Assembly: GCF_000384115.1 (NCBI RefSeq)
Contig: NZ_KB913029.1
Location: 5,307,057-5,371,056 of the forward strand
DNA from: Sporichthya polymorpha DSM 43042
GTDB lineage: Bacteria > Actinomycetota > Actinomycetes > Sporichthyales > Sporichthyaceae
DNA: 64,000 nt
Direction: 5' to 3'
Part shown: positions 36,410 through 45,032 of the stretch, in pieces
Layout of the letters: each line of letters begins with the position of its first letter
Position numbering within the stretch: position 1 is the stretch's first letter
Program-made: the position numbers and the translations under genes
Notes under the pieces: generated by a model
Told to the model about the DNA's origin: nothing
What the model saw: only the letters and a program-made list of their open reading frames with translations
The model's database searches: none

Positions 36410-37420
36410 TCAGTCCGTTTCCTCGCGGGTCGCGACGGACCCCATCACGGCTTCGCGGAAGGCCTCTTCGAGGCTGTCGGCGGTGGACTCGACGGTGGTC
36501 ACCGGCCACGTCGCCGACCAGGCCTGCACGAGCGCGGCGACCGCGCGGTCGTCCGCGGCCTGCACCAGGACGGTCGTCCCGCGGTCGTCGACCGCCGTGT
36601 CGATCAGCGACGTGCCCTCCACGAGGTCGTCCGCGCCGGGCTCCACCTGCGCGTGGATCCGCACGCGGAGCCGAACGGTGTGGCCCATGCCCTCGGCCAT
36701 CTCCGAGGGGGCGCCGCGGTAGACCAGCTTGCCCTGGGCCATCACCAGCACGTTGTTGCACATCAGGCGGGCGTCGGTGAGCAGGTGGGTGGACACGATC
36801 ACCGCCCGGGTGCGCGCGTACTCCTGCAGCATCGCGCGCATGTCGAGGATGTTCAGCGGGTCCAGCCCGTTCATCGGCTCGTCGAGGATCGTCACCAGCG
36901 GATCGCCCATCAGCGCCTGCGCCATACCGACCCGCTGCCGGTTGCCCTTGGACAGGTTCCCCACGATCCGGTCCGGCACCGCACCCAGCCCGGTGCGGGT
37001 AATCGCCAGCTCGACCGCGGCCGCCCGTTCGGCCCGCGGGATCCGCTTCACCTCGGCCACGAAGCCCAGGTACTCGGTCACCCGCATCTCGTTCGGGAAC
37101 GCCACCCGTTCGGGCATGAACCCCAGCAGCTTGCGTGCCGCCCGCGGGTTGCGCGCCACGTCCGCCGACCCGATCCGGATCGACCCCGCGTCCCACGCCG
37201 CCAACCCGGCCAGACACGTCATCAGAGAGGACTTGCCGGCACCGTTCGGGCCCAGCAGACCGGTGATCCCCGGCCCCAGCGTGAACGAGACGTCGTCCAC
37301 CGCGGTCCGCGTGCCGTAACGGCGCGTCAGGTTCTGGACGGCCAGCAACGGCTCGAGGTCCGTGCTCGAACCTCCGCCGGCCGTCCGGGAAGCGGCCGTG
37401 TCGGTGCTCATGCTGGGCAT
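36410..37420 (-). CDS. ABC-2 type transporter ATP-binding protein (GldA-like)
   Basis: A 336-residue ABC ATPase. Walker A GPNGAGKSSL is near residue 58, the signature NLSKGNRQRVG near 155, Walker B VTILDEPMNGLD near 175, and the switch His in VSTHLL near 207. Residues 240-325 form the C-terminal domain typical of ABC-2 exporter ATPases. It is the first gene of the operon that continues with the permease-GldG fusion, two lipoproteins and two metal-related membrane proteins. The LSKGNRQR signature is typical of gliding-type and bacitracin-type exporters. The ATG at 37420 is used; another ATG three codons on is possible. Confidence 0.88.
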   Translation of the reverse strand: MPSMSTDTAASRTAGGGSSTDLEPLLAVQNLTRRYGTRTAVDDVSFTLGPGITGLLGPNGAGKSSLMTCLAGLAAWDAGSIRIGSADVARNPRAARKLLGFMPERVAFPNEMRVTEYLGFVAEVKRIPRAERAAAVELAITRTGLGAVPDRIVGNLSKGNRQRVGMAQALMGDPLVTILDEPMNGLDPLNILDMRAMLQEYARTRAVIVSTHLLTDARLMCNNVLVMAQGKLVYRGAPSEMAEGMGHTVRLRVRIHAQVEPGADDLVEGTSLIDTAVDDRGTTVLVQAADDRAVAALVQAWSATWPVTTVESTADSLEEAFREAVMGSVATREETD

Positions 37421-37454
37421 TCGCCCGACCCTACCCGTGCCGGTTGTGCTGCGG

Positions 37455-38165
37455 TCAGGATCCGGACCCTCCGCTCGCGGCCGCCGCGGCCGGCTTGTCG
37501 CCCTTCTTGACCTGCTGCTCGGTCACCTTGACGAACCGGCCCTTCTCCATGACGTACTGCTTGTCGGAGAAGCCGACGGCGACGAGGTGGAACTGTTCCA
37601 CCATGACGACCGACAGACCCTCGTCGCACAGCGCACGCAAAGCGGAGTACAGGCGTTCCGCGATGACCGGGGCGAGGCCGAGGGAGAGCTCGTCGACCAG
37701 GAGCAGTCGCGGGCGGGACATCAGCGCGCGACTGACGGCCAGCATCTGCTGCTCACCGCCGGACAGTGACCCGGCGGCCTGGTTCTGGCGCTCCTTGAGC
37801 CGCGGGAACAGCTCGTAGACGCGCTCGAACTGCTCCTTCATGTTCGGCGTGCTGACGCCGTACGCACCCGTGATCAGGTTCTCCCGCACCGACAACGACG
37901 GGAACACCTGCCGCCCCTCGGGCGAGAGGGCGATGCCCATCCCCACGCGCTTGTGCGCGGGCATGCCCGAGACCTTCTGTCGACGGAAGATGATCTCGCC
38001 CTTGCTCGGCGGGATCGCGCCCAGGATCGTCTTCAGCAGCGTCGACTTGCCCGCGCCGTTGGACCCCAGCACCGAGACCATCTGACCCTGATCGACCGTC
38101 AGATCGATGTCGAACAGCACCGGCAGCCGGCCGTAGCCGGAACCGACACCCTTGAGCTCAAGCAT
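37455..38165 (-). CDS. livF: Branched-chain amino acid-type ABC transporter ATPase (LivF-like)
   Basis: A 236-residue ABC ATPase. Walker A GSNGAGKST is near residue 36, the signature SLSGGEQQMLAVSRAL near 135, and Walker B LLLVDELSLGLAP near 158, where the usual DEP is DEL, a normal trait of LivF proteins. The D-loop and SVVMVEQ match the family. The last 15 residues are an Ala/Gly/Ser tail. The ATG at 38165 overlaps the livG stop by eight bases. It energises import together with LivG. Confidence 0.9.
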   Translation of the reverse strand: MLELKGVGSGYGRLPVLFDIDLTVDQGQMVSVLGSNGAGKSTLLKTILGAIPPSKGEIIFRRQKVSGMPAHKRVGMGIALSPEGRQVFPSLSVRENLITGAYGVSTPNMKEQFERVYELFPRLKERQNQAAGSLSGGEQQMLAVSRALMSRPRLLLVDELSLGLAPVIAERLYSALRALCDEGLSVVMVEQFHLVAVGFSDKQYVMEKGRFVKVTEQQVKKGDKPAAAAASGGSGS

Positions 38166-39171
38166 TCTCGGTGCTCCCTTGCTTCGCGGGCACGCCCTCG
38201 GCCTCGGCCTCGGCGATGACCTCGTCGGCCTCGTCGGCCAGGGTCGGGGCTTCGTTCACGTCGGCGGTCTCGTCCAGGTCGAGGACCGAACCCAGGTACT
38301 CGGCCCGCACGACCGGGTCCGCCGCCACCTCGGCCGGGGATCCCGAGGCCAGCAGCTGACCCTGGTTCAGCACGTAGACGAGGTCGGCGTTCTCCAGCAC
38401 GGCCTTCACGTAGTGCTCGACCAGGATGATCGTCAGACCCAGGTCACGCTGCAGCTGGCGCAGCAGCGCGAACAGGGCGTGGGCGTCGTCGGCGTCCAGA
38501 CCGGCGGCCGGCTCGTCGAGCAGCACGATCGCCGGACCGCACATCAACGACCGGCCGATCTCGATCCGCCGCTGACGACCGAAGTCCAGGTCGGACACCC
38601 GGTCGTGCCAGTGGTCCTTGATGCCGAGCAGGACGCACATGGCGTACGCGGCCTGCTCGGCTCTCTGCTCGGACTTCCGCACCGACCGGAAACCGAGCAA
38701 GGTGGTGATCGGGTTGCCCTTGATCGCCAGGTGCGCCGCGGAGAGCAGGTTCTCGCCCACCGACAGGTCGTGGTTGAGCCGGTTGGCCTGGAACGTGCGT
38801 CCCATGCCCAACTTGGCGCGGTCCCACGGCCGCATGCTCGTGACGTCCTTGCCGAACATCGTGATCGTGCCCGAGTCCGGCACCTTCAGGCCGTTCAGCA
38901 CGTCGAAGCACGTCGACTTGCCCGCACCGTTCGGTCCGAGCAGACCGACGAAGGTCTTCGACGGCGCGGTGATGGTGACGTTCTGAAGGGCCTTCACACC
39001 ACCGAAGGCGATGGAGAGGTTGCTGCCCACCAGGGCATCCCCGCTGTCCCCGCGGTGCGGGGGCAGGAACGCCTCCAGGACCGCGAGCGCCTGGTCGCGC
39101 TCCGGGTCGACGCCGGCTTCGGAGACGATGTGGCCGGCGGAGTGACCGGCTTCCGCAGTTGTGGCACTCAC
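38158..39171 (-). CDS. livG: Branched-chain amino acid-type ABC transporter ATPase (LivG-like)
   Basis: A 337-residue ABC ATPase. The core begins near residue 48 (LVGSNLSIAFGGVKAL), with Walker A GPNGAGKSTC near 76, a signature region SDLDFGRQRRIEIGRSL near 187 and Walker B IVLLDEPAAGLD near 210. The signature is FGRQRR where LivG usually has YGxQRR. An N-terminal extension of about 47 residues and a C-terminal acidic tail of about 45 residues go beyond the usual 255. The GTG start overlaps the livM stop. It pairs with the LivF-like ATPase downstream. Confidence 0.88.
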   Translation of the reverse strand: MSATTAEAGHSAGHIVSEAGVDPERDQALAVLEAFLPPHRGDSGDALVGSNLSIAFGGVKALQNVTITAPSKTFVGLLGPNGAGKSTCFDVLNGLKVPDSGTITMFGKDVTSMRPWDRAKLGMGRTFQANRLNHDLSVGENLLSAAHLAIKGNPITTLLGFRSVRKSEQRAEQAAYAMCVLLGIKDHWHDRVSDLDFGRQRRIEIGRSLMCGPAIVLLDEPAAGLDADDAHALFALLRQLQRDLGLTIILVEHYVKAVLENADLVYVLNQGQLLASGSPAEVAADPVVRAEYLGSVLDLDETADVNEAPTLADEADEVIAEAEAEGVPAKQGSTENA

Positions 39172-40463
39172 TTGGACTCCGATCCCGCCGTCACCGGCAC
39201 CTTGGCTTCCGGACGAGGTGGCTTCGCCGCCGCCCCGCCACCTGTCGAGGAGTTCCGTCCCTGGGCTCTCGCCGCCTTGCGCTTGGCGCGCGCACGCGTG
39301 TCGAAGATGTCGGAGACGAAGCCGCCGGCGCCGCGTGGGCCGAGGAGGATGCCGATCGCGAGGCCGAGACCGCCGAGCAGGTAGCCGTTCAGCTCGATGT
39401 CGATCTCGGCGAGCAGGAGCGGGGCGAGGCGGAACAGCAACGCCACCGCGAGCACGGCCGTGAGCGACTCGAACCCGGCCATGATCGGGATCGAGAGGTA
39501 GAACAGCGAGTTGAACGAGTTGAATTCCAGTACGCCCGGTGGTGTGCCGTAGAGCGGCGCCAGCAGGGCACCGCCGAGGCCGGCGAAGCCACCCGCGATC
39601 GCGAACGCCGCGACCTTGTACTTCCACGGTGAGACACCCACCGCGGCGGCCGCCGCGGGGTCGACGCCGACCATGATCATCGAGCGGCCGAACCGCGAGT
39701 GGCGGAACCGGTGCAGGAAGTACATCGAGACGAACAAGAACGCCAGGATGAAGTAGTACATCCGGTCGTCCGCCGAGAGCGTCGCGTTGCACGGCTGCGC
39801 GCAGTTCAGGCTTGCGCCGAAGATCTCCGGCCGCGGAGTCTCGAGCGGGCTCAGGCCACCGGTGAGGGCAGCCTCGGTGAACAGCGAGTTCTCGATGAGG
39901 AACTGCAGAGACAGCGTCAGAACGATGACGTAGACGCCGGAGAGGCGCATCGCGACCAGCGACACGAGCACCGACACGACCACCGCGAACCCGATGCCCC
40001 AAAGCATCGCGAGCGGGAACGCGAGGTCGGTGTACAGCCACCGCGGCAGGTCCACGACCGGGATGTCCCAGACGCTGCCGTCGAACTCCCGGGCGGCGAA
40101 GCCGGAGATGTAGCACGCCGCGCCGGTGATGCCCGCCTGTGCCAGCGAGATCTCGCGGCCCCACCCGACCACGACCAGCAGCCCGAGGGCGGAGATCGCG
40201 AGGACGAGACCGGTGGTGACGTTGTAGACCCAGCTGTCGGTGCCGATCAGCGGGTAGATCGCCAGCATCGCGAACAGCACGAGCAACCCCGGGTGGATCC
40301 CGAGGAAGCCGTGCACCTTGTCGACCGGGTTCGACCCGGCCCCGCCGACCCGCGGCGGGACGGCGATACGTGGACCGGAGCCGTTGGCCGACGGAGCAAC
40401 CTTGGTGGTGTGCGCGGTCTTCGTCGTCTTCGGTTCTGTCTTCTTCGACTTGCCCTGTGCCAT
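39168..40463 (-). CDS. livM: Branched-chain amino acid-type ABC transporter permease (LivM-like)
   Basis: A 431-residue permease with about nine hydrophobic helices between residues 60 and 385 and the LivM motif GREISLAQAGITGAACYISG near 105. A basic N-terminal tail (KSKKTEPKTTKTA) and a Lys/Arg/Ala-rich C-terminal tail extend the typical core of about 320. The ATG at 40463 has AGGAG nine bases upstream; the in-frame ATG at 40469 sits too close to it. It lies 60 bases after livH. Confidence 0.88.
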   Translation of the reverse strand: MAQGKSKKTEPKTTKTAHTTKVAPSANGSGPRIAVPPRVGGAGSNPVDKVHGFLGIHPGLLVLFAMLAIYPLIGTDSWVYNVTTGLVLAISALGLLVVVGWGREISLAQAGITGAACYISGFAAREFDGSVWDIPVVDLPRWLYTDLAFPLAMLWGIGFAVVVSVLVSLVAMRLSGVYVIVLTLSLQFLIENSLFTEAALTGGLSPLETPRPEIFGASLNCAQPCNATLSADDRMYYFILAFLFVSMYFLHRFRHSRFGRSMIMVGVDPAAAAAVGVSPWKYKVAAFAIAGGFAGLGGALLAPLYGTPPGVLEFNSFNSLFYLSIPIMAGFESLTAVLAVALLFRLAPLLLAEIDIELNGYLLGGLGLAIGILLGPRGAGGFVSDIFDTRARAKRKAARAQGRNSSTGGGAAAKPPRPEAKVPVTAGSESK

Positions 40464-40523
40464 GACCATCTTCTCCTTGCGTGTCGACGATTCGGGTGAG
40501 AGCGCGGAACGTCCGCCTGCAGG

Positions 40524-41534
40524 TCAGTGACCTGCGAGGACGGACGAGCTCTTCTTTCCGAACCGGTCGATGCCGATGACCACGGAGAACAGGATCGCGA
40601 CGACGACGATCTCCTTGACCGCCTTGTCCGGCGTGCCGAAGACGCCGGACTCGATCATCGAGTCGATGACGGCGATGAGCACCGCGCCGGCGAGCGCGAG
40701 CGGGATGCTGGCGAACGCTCCCAACACGCAGACGATCAACGCGCGCAGGAAGATGAACAGGATGCCGGTCGTCTCGGTGCCCACCGGGTTCGCGATGAGG
40801 ATGCCCCCGAGCGCCGCGATGGCGCCGGAGATCGCGTAGACGATGGTGCCGACCTTGCCGATCGGGACTCCGACCAGCTTGCTCGCCTCGACGTTGTCGG
40901 CGACCGCACGGGTGTAGACGCCGAAGCGGGTCCGCTGGAGGAGGATCGCGAAGCCGATCACGACCGCGACGAGGATGATCAACGTCGCCAGCTGGTGGTA
41001 CGACACACGCTGATCGACGGTCCCCCCGGGTGTGGGGAACTCGAACCCGTCCCCGCCGAACGGGCTGGGGGCCTGCTCGCCGGAGGACTTGTTCTTGGTG
41101 AAGATGATGCCGACCATGATCAGCATCAGCGCCAGCGAGAAGTTCGTCAGCGTGACGCGGGGATAGGTCGCCATCCGCGTGCTGGTGACGATCCAGCCGT
41201 AGAAGGCGGCGACCGCGGCGCCCGCGAGCATCAGGCCGAACACCGCCACCCACTTGGGCAGCTCCGGTCGGCCGCCACCCCCACCGCCGTCGTCCAGGCC
41301 GGCGAGGATGTCCTCACCGCCCGAGTAGGTCGGGGTGACGAAGTACCAGTACAGCAGCGCGCCGGAGAGAACGATGCCGCCGTGCACGAACGCGATCGTG
41401 CGACTGATGCGGTAACTGAGGACCAGCGCCACCGCGACGAGGCCGTACAGGCCTGAGGTGGTCACTCCGGCGACGATCGACGGACCGAACAGGCCGCCCT
41501 CGAAGCTGAGTGCTTGTGTTGTCAGCGAATCCAT
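40524..41534 (-). CDS. livH: Branched-chain amino acid-type ABC transporter permease (LivH-like)
   Basis: A 336-residue inner-membrane permease with about eight helices. The LivH start is seen in SIVAGVTTSGLYGLVAVALVLSYR, and RTRFGVYTRAVADNVEASKLVG near 205 is the coupling loop to the ATPases. A Gly-rich insert (DDGGGGGGRPEL) lies between helices 2 and 3. It heads the livHMGF operon, and no substrate-binding protein is in or next to this cluster. The ATG at 41534 gives the normal family N-terminus. Confidence 0.88.
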   Translation of the reverse strand: MDSLTTQALSFEGGLFGPSIVAGVTTSGLYGLVAVALVLSYRISRTIAFVHGGIVLSGALLYWYFVTPTYSGGEDILAGLDDGGGGGGRPELPKWVAVFGLMLAGAAVAAFYGWIVTSTRMATYPRVTLTNFSLALMLIMVGIIFTKNKSSGEQAPSPFGGDGFEFPTPGGTVDQRVSYHQLATLIILVAVVIGFAILLQRTRFGVYTRAVADNVEASKLVGVPIGKVGTIVYAISGAIAALGGILIANPVGTETTGILFIFLRALIVCVLGAFASIPLALAGAVLIAVIDSMIESGVFGTPDKAVKEIVVVAILFSVVIGIDRFGKKSSSVLAGH

Positions 41535-41783
41535 GCGTAATCGCTGCCTTCCCTGCCGCCGGGACGCGGCCAGTTCAGGAGGCACTGCGGACGCGCCAAA
41601 GACGCACCGCGGGGCCCCCACATGTCAGGTAGGTGGCCTTTGCTCCACTCGCGGCGCAACTTCAGGGACGAGCCGAAAGTGGGGCGGACCGGTGCAGTCT
41701 AGACCCAGCGAGTACCCCTCTGGCCAGACCTGACCCCCCGTGTGGGAGAGGAAATCCCCCCGCGGAGATCATTCCGGCAGTCC

Positions 41784-42692
41784 TCAGGGCAGGGCGACGG
41801 TGGGCCGGATCAGGCCCTCCTGAACGGCGCTCGCGACGAGGACGCCGTCCTGGTAGATCCGCCCGAACGACAGCCCCCGGGCCCCGGAGGCGGACGGGGA
41901 GACCTGGTCGTACAGGAGCCACTGGTCGGCCCGGAACGGGCGGTGGAACCACATCGCGTGGTCGAGCGAGGCCCGGACCATGTCCTCGGGCCGGACGGTC
42001 AGGTGCGGGACCAGGCTCGCGTGCAGCAGCGTCAGGTCGCTCATGTACGCGAGCAGGCACCGGTGGAGCATGTGCCCGTCCGGGATGCCGTGCTCGTCCG
42101 CGGGGTCCTCGGCGGCCTGCCCGGACGTGGCGCCGGCCCGCATCCAGACGCGGGCGATCGCGGGGTGCGCGGGGTCGTGGTAGCGCCCGCCCGGGGCCGA
42201 GGAACCCGCGAAGCGGAAGTCCATCGCGCCGAACTCGTCCGCCATCGCCGCCGCGACGTCCGAGCGCATGACGCCCGCGAGGGAGTCCGCGAGCGGCGGG
42301 CACTCCGCCGGCGGCGGCACGTCCGCGGGCGCGACGTCCTGGTGGCTGAGCCCCGGCTCCTCGCCCTGGTAGGACGCGGTCAGGTAGAAGATGTGCTTCC
42401 CGTGCTGCCGGGCCGCGACGCGGCGTGCGCTGAACGAGCGCCCGTCCCGCAGGTTGTCGACGTCGTAGACGATCGGGACCGACGGGTCGCCGGGCAGCAG
42501 GAAGTACGCGTGGAACGAGTGCACCAGCCGGTCGGGGTCGACCGTCAGGCTGGCCGCCAGCAGCGACTGGCCCAGCACCTGGCCCCCGAAGACCCGCTGC
42601 ATGACCGTGGCGGGCTGCTTGCCCCGATAGAGGCCGTCCTCGATCGTCTCGAGCACGAACAGATCGACGAGTTCACCCGTGGATCGCGGCAC
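41784..42692 (-). CDS. tesB: Acyl-CoA thioesterase II (TesB family)
   Basis: A 302-residue double-hotdog thioesterase hydrolysing medium- and long-chain acyl-CoA. The N-terminal hotdog holds GGQVLGQSLLAAS near 36, VHSFHAYFLLPGD near 57 and RDGRSFSARRV near 82. The C-terminal hotdog holds LAYMSDLTLLH near 215, SLDHAMWFHRPF near 243 and ARGLSFGRIYQDGVLVAS near 272. The Asp in LAYMSDLTLL and the C-terminal Gln in VQEGLIR are the expected catalytic residues. The start is GTG. It is a single gene between the liv operon and the intergenic repeat region. Confidence 0.94.
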   Translation of the reverse strand: MPRSTGELVDLFVLETIEDGLYRGKQPATVMQRVFGGQVLGQSLLAASLTVDPDRLVHSFHAYFLLPGDPSVPIVYDVDNLRDGRSFSARRVAARQHGKHIFYLTASYQGEEPGLSHQDVAPADVPPPAECPPLADSLAGVMRSDVAAAMADEFGAMDFRFAGSSAPGGRYHDPAHPAIARVWMRAGATSGQAAEDPADEHGIPDGHMLHRCLLAYMSDLTLLHASLVPHLTVRPEDMVRASLDHAMWFHRPFRADQWLLYDQVSPSASGARGLSFGRIYQDGVLVASAVQEGLIRPTVALP

Positions 42693-42751
42693 GCCGCCAG
42701 CCTAGTGAAACCCCTGTCCCCGGCAGCGGACGTCCTCGCCCCTCGCCCCGC

Positions 42752-42852
42752 CGCGCAGCTTCACCAGCCACCCCGCGCCCTTCACCAGCCGAGCACTCGC
42801 TTCACCCGCCGGGCCGCACGGTGAAGCGACGGCTCAGCCAGTGAAGCCGCAC
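42752..42852. repeat. Intergenic direct repeat, copy 1
   Basis: The 101-base element starting CGCGCAGCTTCACCAGCC recurs 282 bases downstream with about five mismatches. It contains several CTTCACC and GGTGAAG heptamers that are inverted relative to each other. Together with copy 2 and the spacer it fills the 471-base gene-free gap between the TesB gene and the AI-2E-type permease gene. Confidence 0.85.
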
Positions 42853-43033
42853 CGAAAGCGGCGCTTCCCTCGCCCCGCCGCGCGCCTCCCTCGCCCCACC
42901 GCGCGCCTCCCTCGCCCCGTCGCGCTCTTCCATCCTTCCGCCGCGCGCTTCCCTCGCCCCAGTGCGCCCTCGCTCGCCGGAGCGGGCGAGGGGAGCTGAG
43001 TTCTCTCGTGGGAAGCCGGCGGCACCGCCCCGG
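42853..43033. repeat. Degenerate short repeats between the two large copies
   Basis: Four to five imperfect copies of a roughly 21-base unit with the pattern GCGC-TCCCTCGCCCC are seen from about 42865 to 42970, followed by GCTCGCCGGAGCGGGCGAG, a hairpin-capable stretch. Six-frame reading shows no convincing gene; weak frames on the minus strand only spell out the repeats as arginine- and glycine-rich peptides. Confidence 0.6.
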
Positions 43034-43134
43034 CGCGCAGCTTCACCAGCCACCCCGCGCCCTTCACCAGGCGAGCACTCGCTTCACCAGCCGGGCCGCC
43101 CGGTGAAGCGACGGCTCAGCCAGTGAAGCCGCAA
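43034..43134. repeat. Intergenic direct repeat, copy 2
   Basis: This is the second 101-base copy, nearly identical to 42752-42852, and ends 30 bases before the stop codon of the AI-2E-type permease gene. The conserved part ends CAGTGAAGCCGCA. The clustered GGTGAAG/CTTCACC motifs could fold into stem-loops in either transcript. Confidence 0.85.
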
Positions 43135-43163
43135 CGCCGGGAGGGCGCACCCGGCGGGGGACG

Positions 43164-44303
43164 TCAGGGGATGTCCTCGCGCTGGTCGTCACCGTAGACA
43201 CCGCGGCCGAGATAGGCCTCCGAGTCGATTCGGCCGAGCTGCTCGCGGAAGACGTACCGGAAGATCACCTTGAGGGCGGCGGTGACGGGGAGGGCGGTGA
43301 GGGCGCCGATCGCGCCGCCGACCGCCGCGCCGACGAGGACGGCGATGAACACCGCGATCGGGGAGAGGTCGACGGCCTTGGAGAACACCCGCGGCGCGAG
43401 GAAGTAGTTCTCGAACTGCTGGTAGGCCACGAGGATCACGAACACCGCGAGCGCGAGGTGCCAGCTCTCCGTCAGCGCGACCAGGGTGCAGACGACCGCG
43501 CCGATCGTCGCGCCCACCTGCGGGATCGCGCTGAAGAACGCCACCGCCAGGCCGAGCACCATCGAGTACGGGACCCCGAGGACGCTGAGGACGACGCCGG
43601 CGAAGATGCCCGCGGTCAGCGAGACGACCAACTGGCCGGTGACGTACCCGCCGATCCGGTCGAGGGAGCTGTCGAGGACCTCGACCTTCTCCGGGTCCCG
43701 CAGGGCCCGCGCCGCGAAGGAGTGCAGCCGCGGCATCGCCATCATGAAGTAGATCGTCAGCGCGAAGACCGAGAAGATGCCGAACAGCGCGGTGACGATG
43801 CCGCCGAGGATCCCGTAGACCGTGCCCAGCGAGGCGGCGAGGATCTCCGGGATCTTGTCGACCTGCTCCTGGATCTTGCGCTGGACCTCGGGGTCGTCGA
43901 GCTTCACGCCGAGGATCTCCCGGCCCTCGCCGCGTTCGTTCAGGTCGTCGAGCAGCGACGGGATGTTCGCGACGAACTCGCTCGCCTGCTCGACCGCGGG
44001 GACGACCATCAGCCAGATGATCAGCGTGATCGCCGTCAGCACCCCGATGACGAGGATCAGCACCGCTTCCCCGCGCCGCAGGCCGCGCGCCTCCATCCGG
44101 CGGATCATCGGTTCGAGGCCGGCCGCGAAGAAGAAGCCGAGGAAGATCGACGCCATCACCGACCGCACCTCGGAGATCAGCAGGGCGAGCGCGATCACGC
44201 CGAGGACCGTGGCGGTGGCCTTGGCGATGTACATCATCGGCGGCCAACTGGTGCCGCCCGCGACCGGGATCGTCTCCGGTGCGCTGCCCTCGGGTGCGGT
44301 CAT
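43164..44303 (-). CDS. AI-2E family transporter (PerM-like permease)
   Basis: A 379-residue membrane protein with seven to eight helices. Typical family parts are LGFFFAAGLEPMIRRMEARGLRR near 55-78, a periplasmic-like loop (about 110-170), YVTGQLVVSLTAGIFAG near 217 and PQVGATIGAVVCTLVAL near 258. Conserved FENYFLAPRVFSKAVDLSP lies near 300. The family includes AI-2 exporters, Na+/H+ antiporters and permeases of unknown substrate, so no substrate is assigned. It is followed on the same strand by none, and preceded by a DUF3817 gene with a 12-base gap. Confidence 0.9.
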   Translation of the reverse strand: MTAPEGSAPETIPVAGGTSWPPMMYIAKATATVLGVIALALLISEVRSVMASIFLGFFFAAGLEPMIRRMEARGLRRGEAVLILVIGVLTAITLIIWLMVVPAVEQASEFVANIPSLLDDLNERGEGREILGVKLDDPEVQRKIQEQVDKIPEILAASLGTVYGILGGIVTALFGIFSVFALTIYFMMAMPRLHSFAARALRDPEKVEVLDSSLDRIGGYVTGQLVVSLTAGIFAGVVLSVLGVPYSMVLGLAVAFFSAIPQVGATIGAVVCTLVALTESWHLALAVFVILVAYQQFENYFLAPRVFSKAVDLSPIAVFIAVLVGAAVGGAIGALTALPVTAALKVIFRYVFREQLGRIDSEAYLGRGVYGDDQREDIP

Positions 44304-44315
44304 GTCGACCCGACG

Positions 44316-44645
44316 CTAGAGCGCGGCGGCCCCGGATCCGTCGAGGCGCGCGGGAGTCTCCTCCGCGAGGCGGGCGATCCGCCGCTCGACGAGAAACGTC
44401 ATGCCCGGGACGACGCCCGCGAGGATCATCTCCGCGAGCCGGCGCAGCGGCCATCGGTACCGGCGGAAGAAGTCGAACGCCAGCACCAGGTACAGGATGT
44501 AGAAGTAGCCGTGGGCGAAGACGACCCACTTCAGCGACTTGTTGCCGAACCCGTAGGCCATCACCATCTCGACGCACACGAGCAGCAGCAGGACGCCGAC
44601 GATGTACGCCGCCACCTGGTAGCGGGTGGCCGGAGTGTTCCTCAC
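44316..44645 (-). CDS. DUF3817 small membrane protein
   Basis: A 109-residue protein with three hydrophobic helices. The family motif VFAHGYFYILYLVLAFDFFRRYRW is spread around residues 43-65, and a VPGMTFLVERR segment is near 80. DUF3817 proteins are common in actinobacteria and of unknown role. The GTG start overlaps the stop of the upstream membrane protein as GTGA, so the two are coupled. Confidence 0.87.
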   Translation of the reverse strand: MRNTPATRYQVAAYIVGVLLLLVCVEMVMAYGFGNKSLKWVVFAHGYFYILYLVLAFDFFRRYRWPLRRLAEMILAGVVPGMTFLVERRIARLAEETPARLDGSGAAAL

Positions 44646-45010
44646 GCGTTCTCGTCCTTCTCGTGCAACCGGGCCAGCATCGCGTTGTACGCGGCAAGCT
44701 CGGGGTCCTCGTCGGGGTCGACGGTCACGACCGGGGTCCGCCGTACCGGCGCGGGGGCGGGCGGCTCGGGCTCCGACGGGCCGCCCTCGCGGGCGACACG
44801 GAGACCGTCCCGGCACAGCCAGGCCCAGACGCCGAGACCGAAGATCCCGATCGCGGGCCACTGCAGGGCGTAGCCCAGGCTCCGCCCGCTGCCGTCCTTC
44901 GCGACCGTGAACTGCCACCAGGCGGCCCAGGTGCAGCCCGCGACCACCACGACGGCGAAGACGTGCAACGCCACCCAGCGGGGTTGAAGCAGGACCGACA
45001 CGGCTTCCAC
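44642..45010 (-). CDS. Conserved actinobacterial membrane protein of unknown function
   Basis: A 122-residue protein with two transmembrane helices (about residues 13-32 and 48-66). The conserved-looking core WVALHVFAVVVVAGC with WWQF and GRSLGYALQWP resembles a small actinobacterial membrane family that lies next to DUF3817 genes. The C-terminal half is polar and ends DPELAAYNAMLARLH. No function is known. The start is GTG. Confidence 0.75.
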   Translation of the reverse strand: MEAVSVLLQPRWVALHVFAVVVVAGCTWAAWWQFTVAKDGSGRSLGYALQWPAIGIFGLGVWAWLCRDGLRVAREGGPSEPEPPAPAPVRRTPVVTVDPDEDPELAAYNAMLARLHEKDENA

Positions 45011-45032
45011 GGTACCTGCGCCCCGTCCGGCC

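Noticed and set aside
42752-43134. CRISPR array in the intergenic repeats
   Set aside because: There are only two long copies with a single spacer made of other repeats, no regular 25-40 base repeat/spacer pattern and no cas genes.
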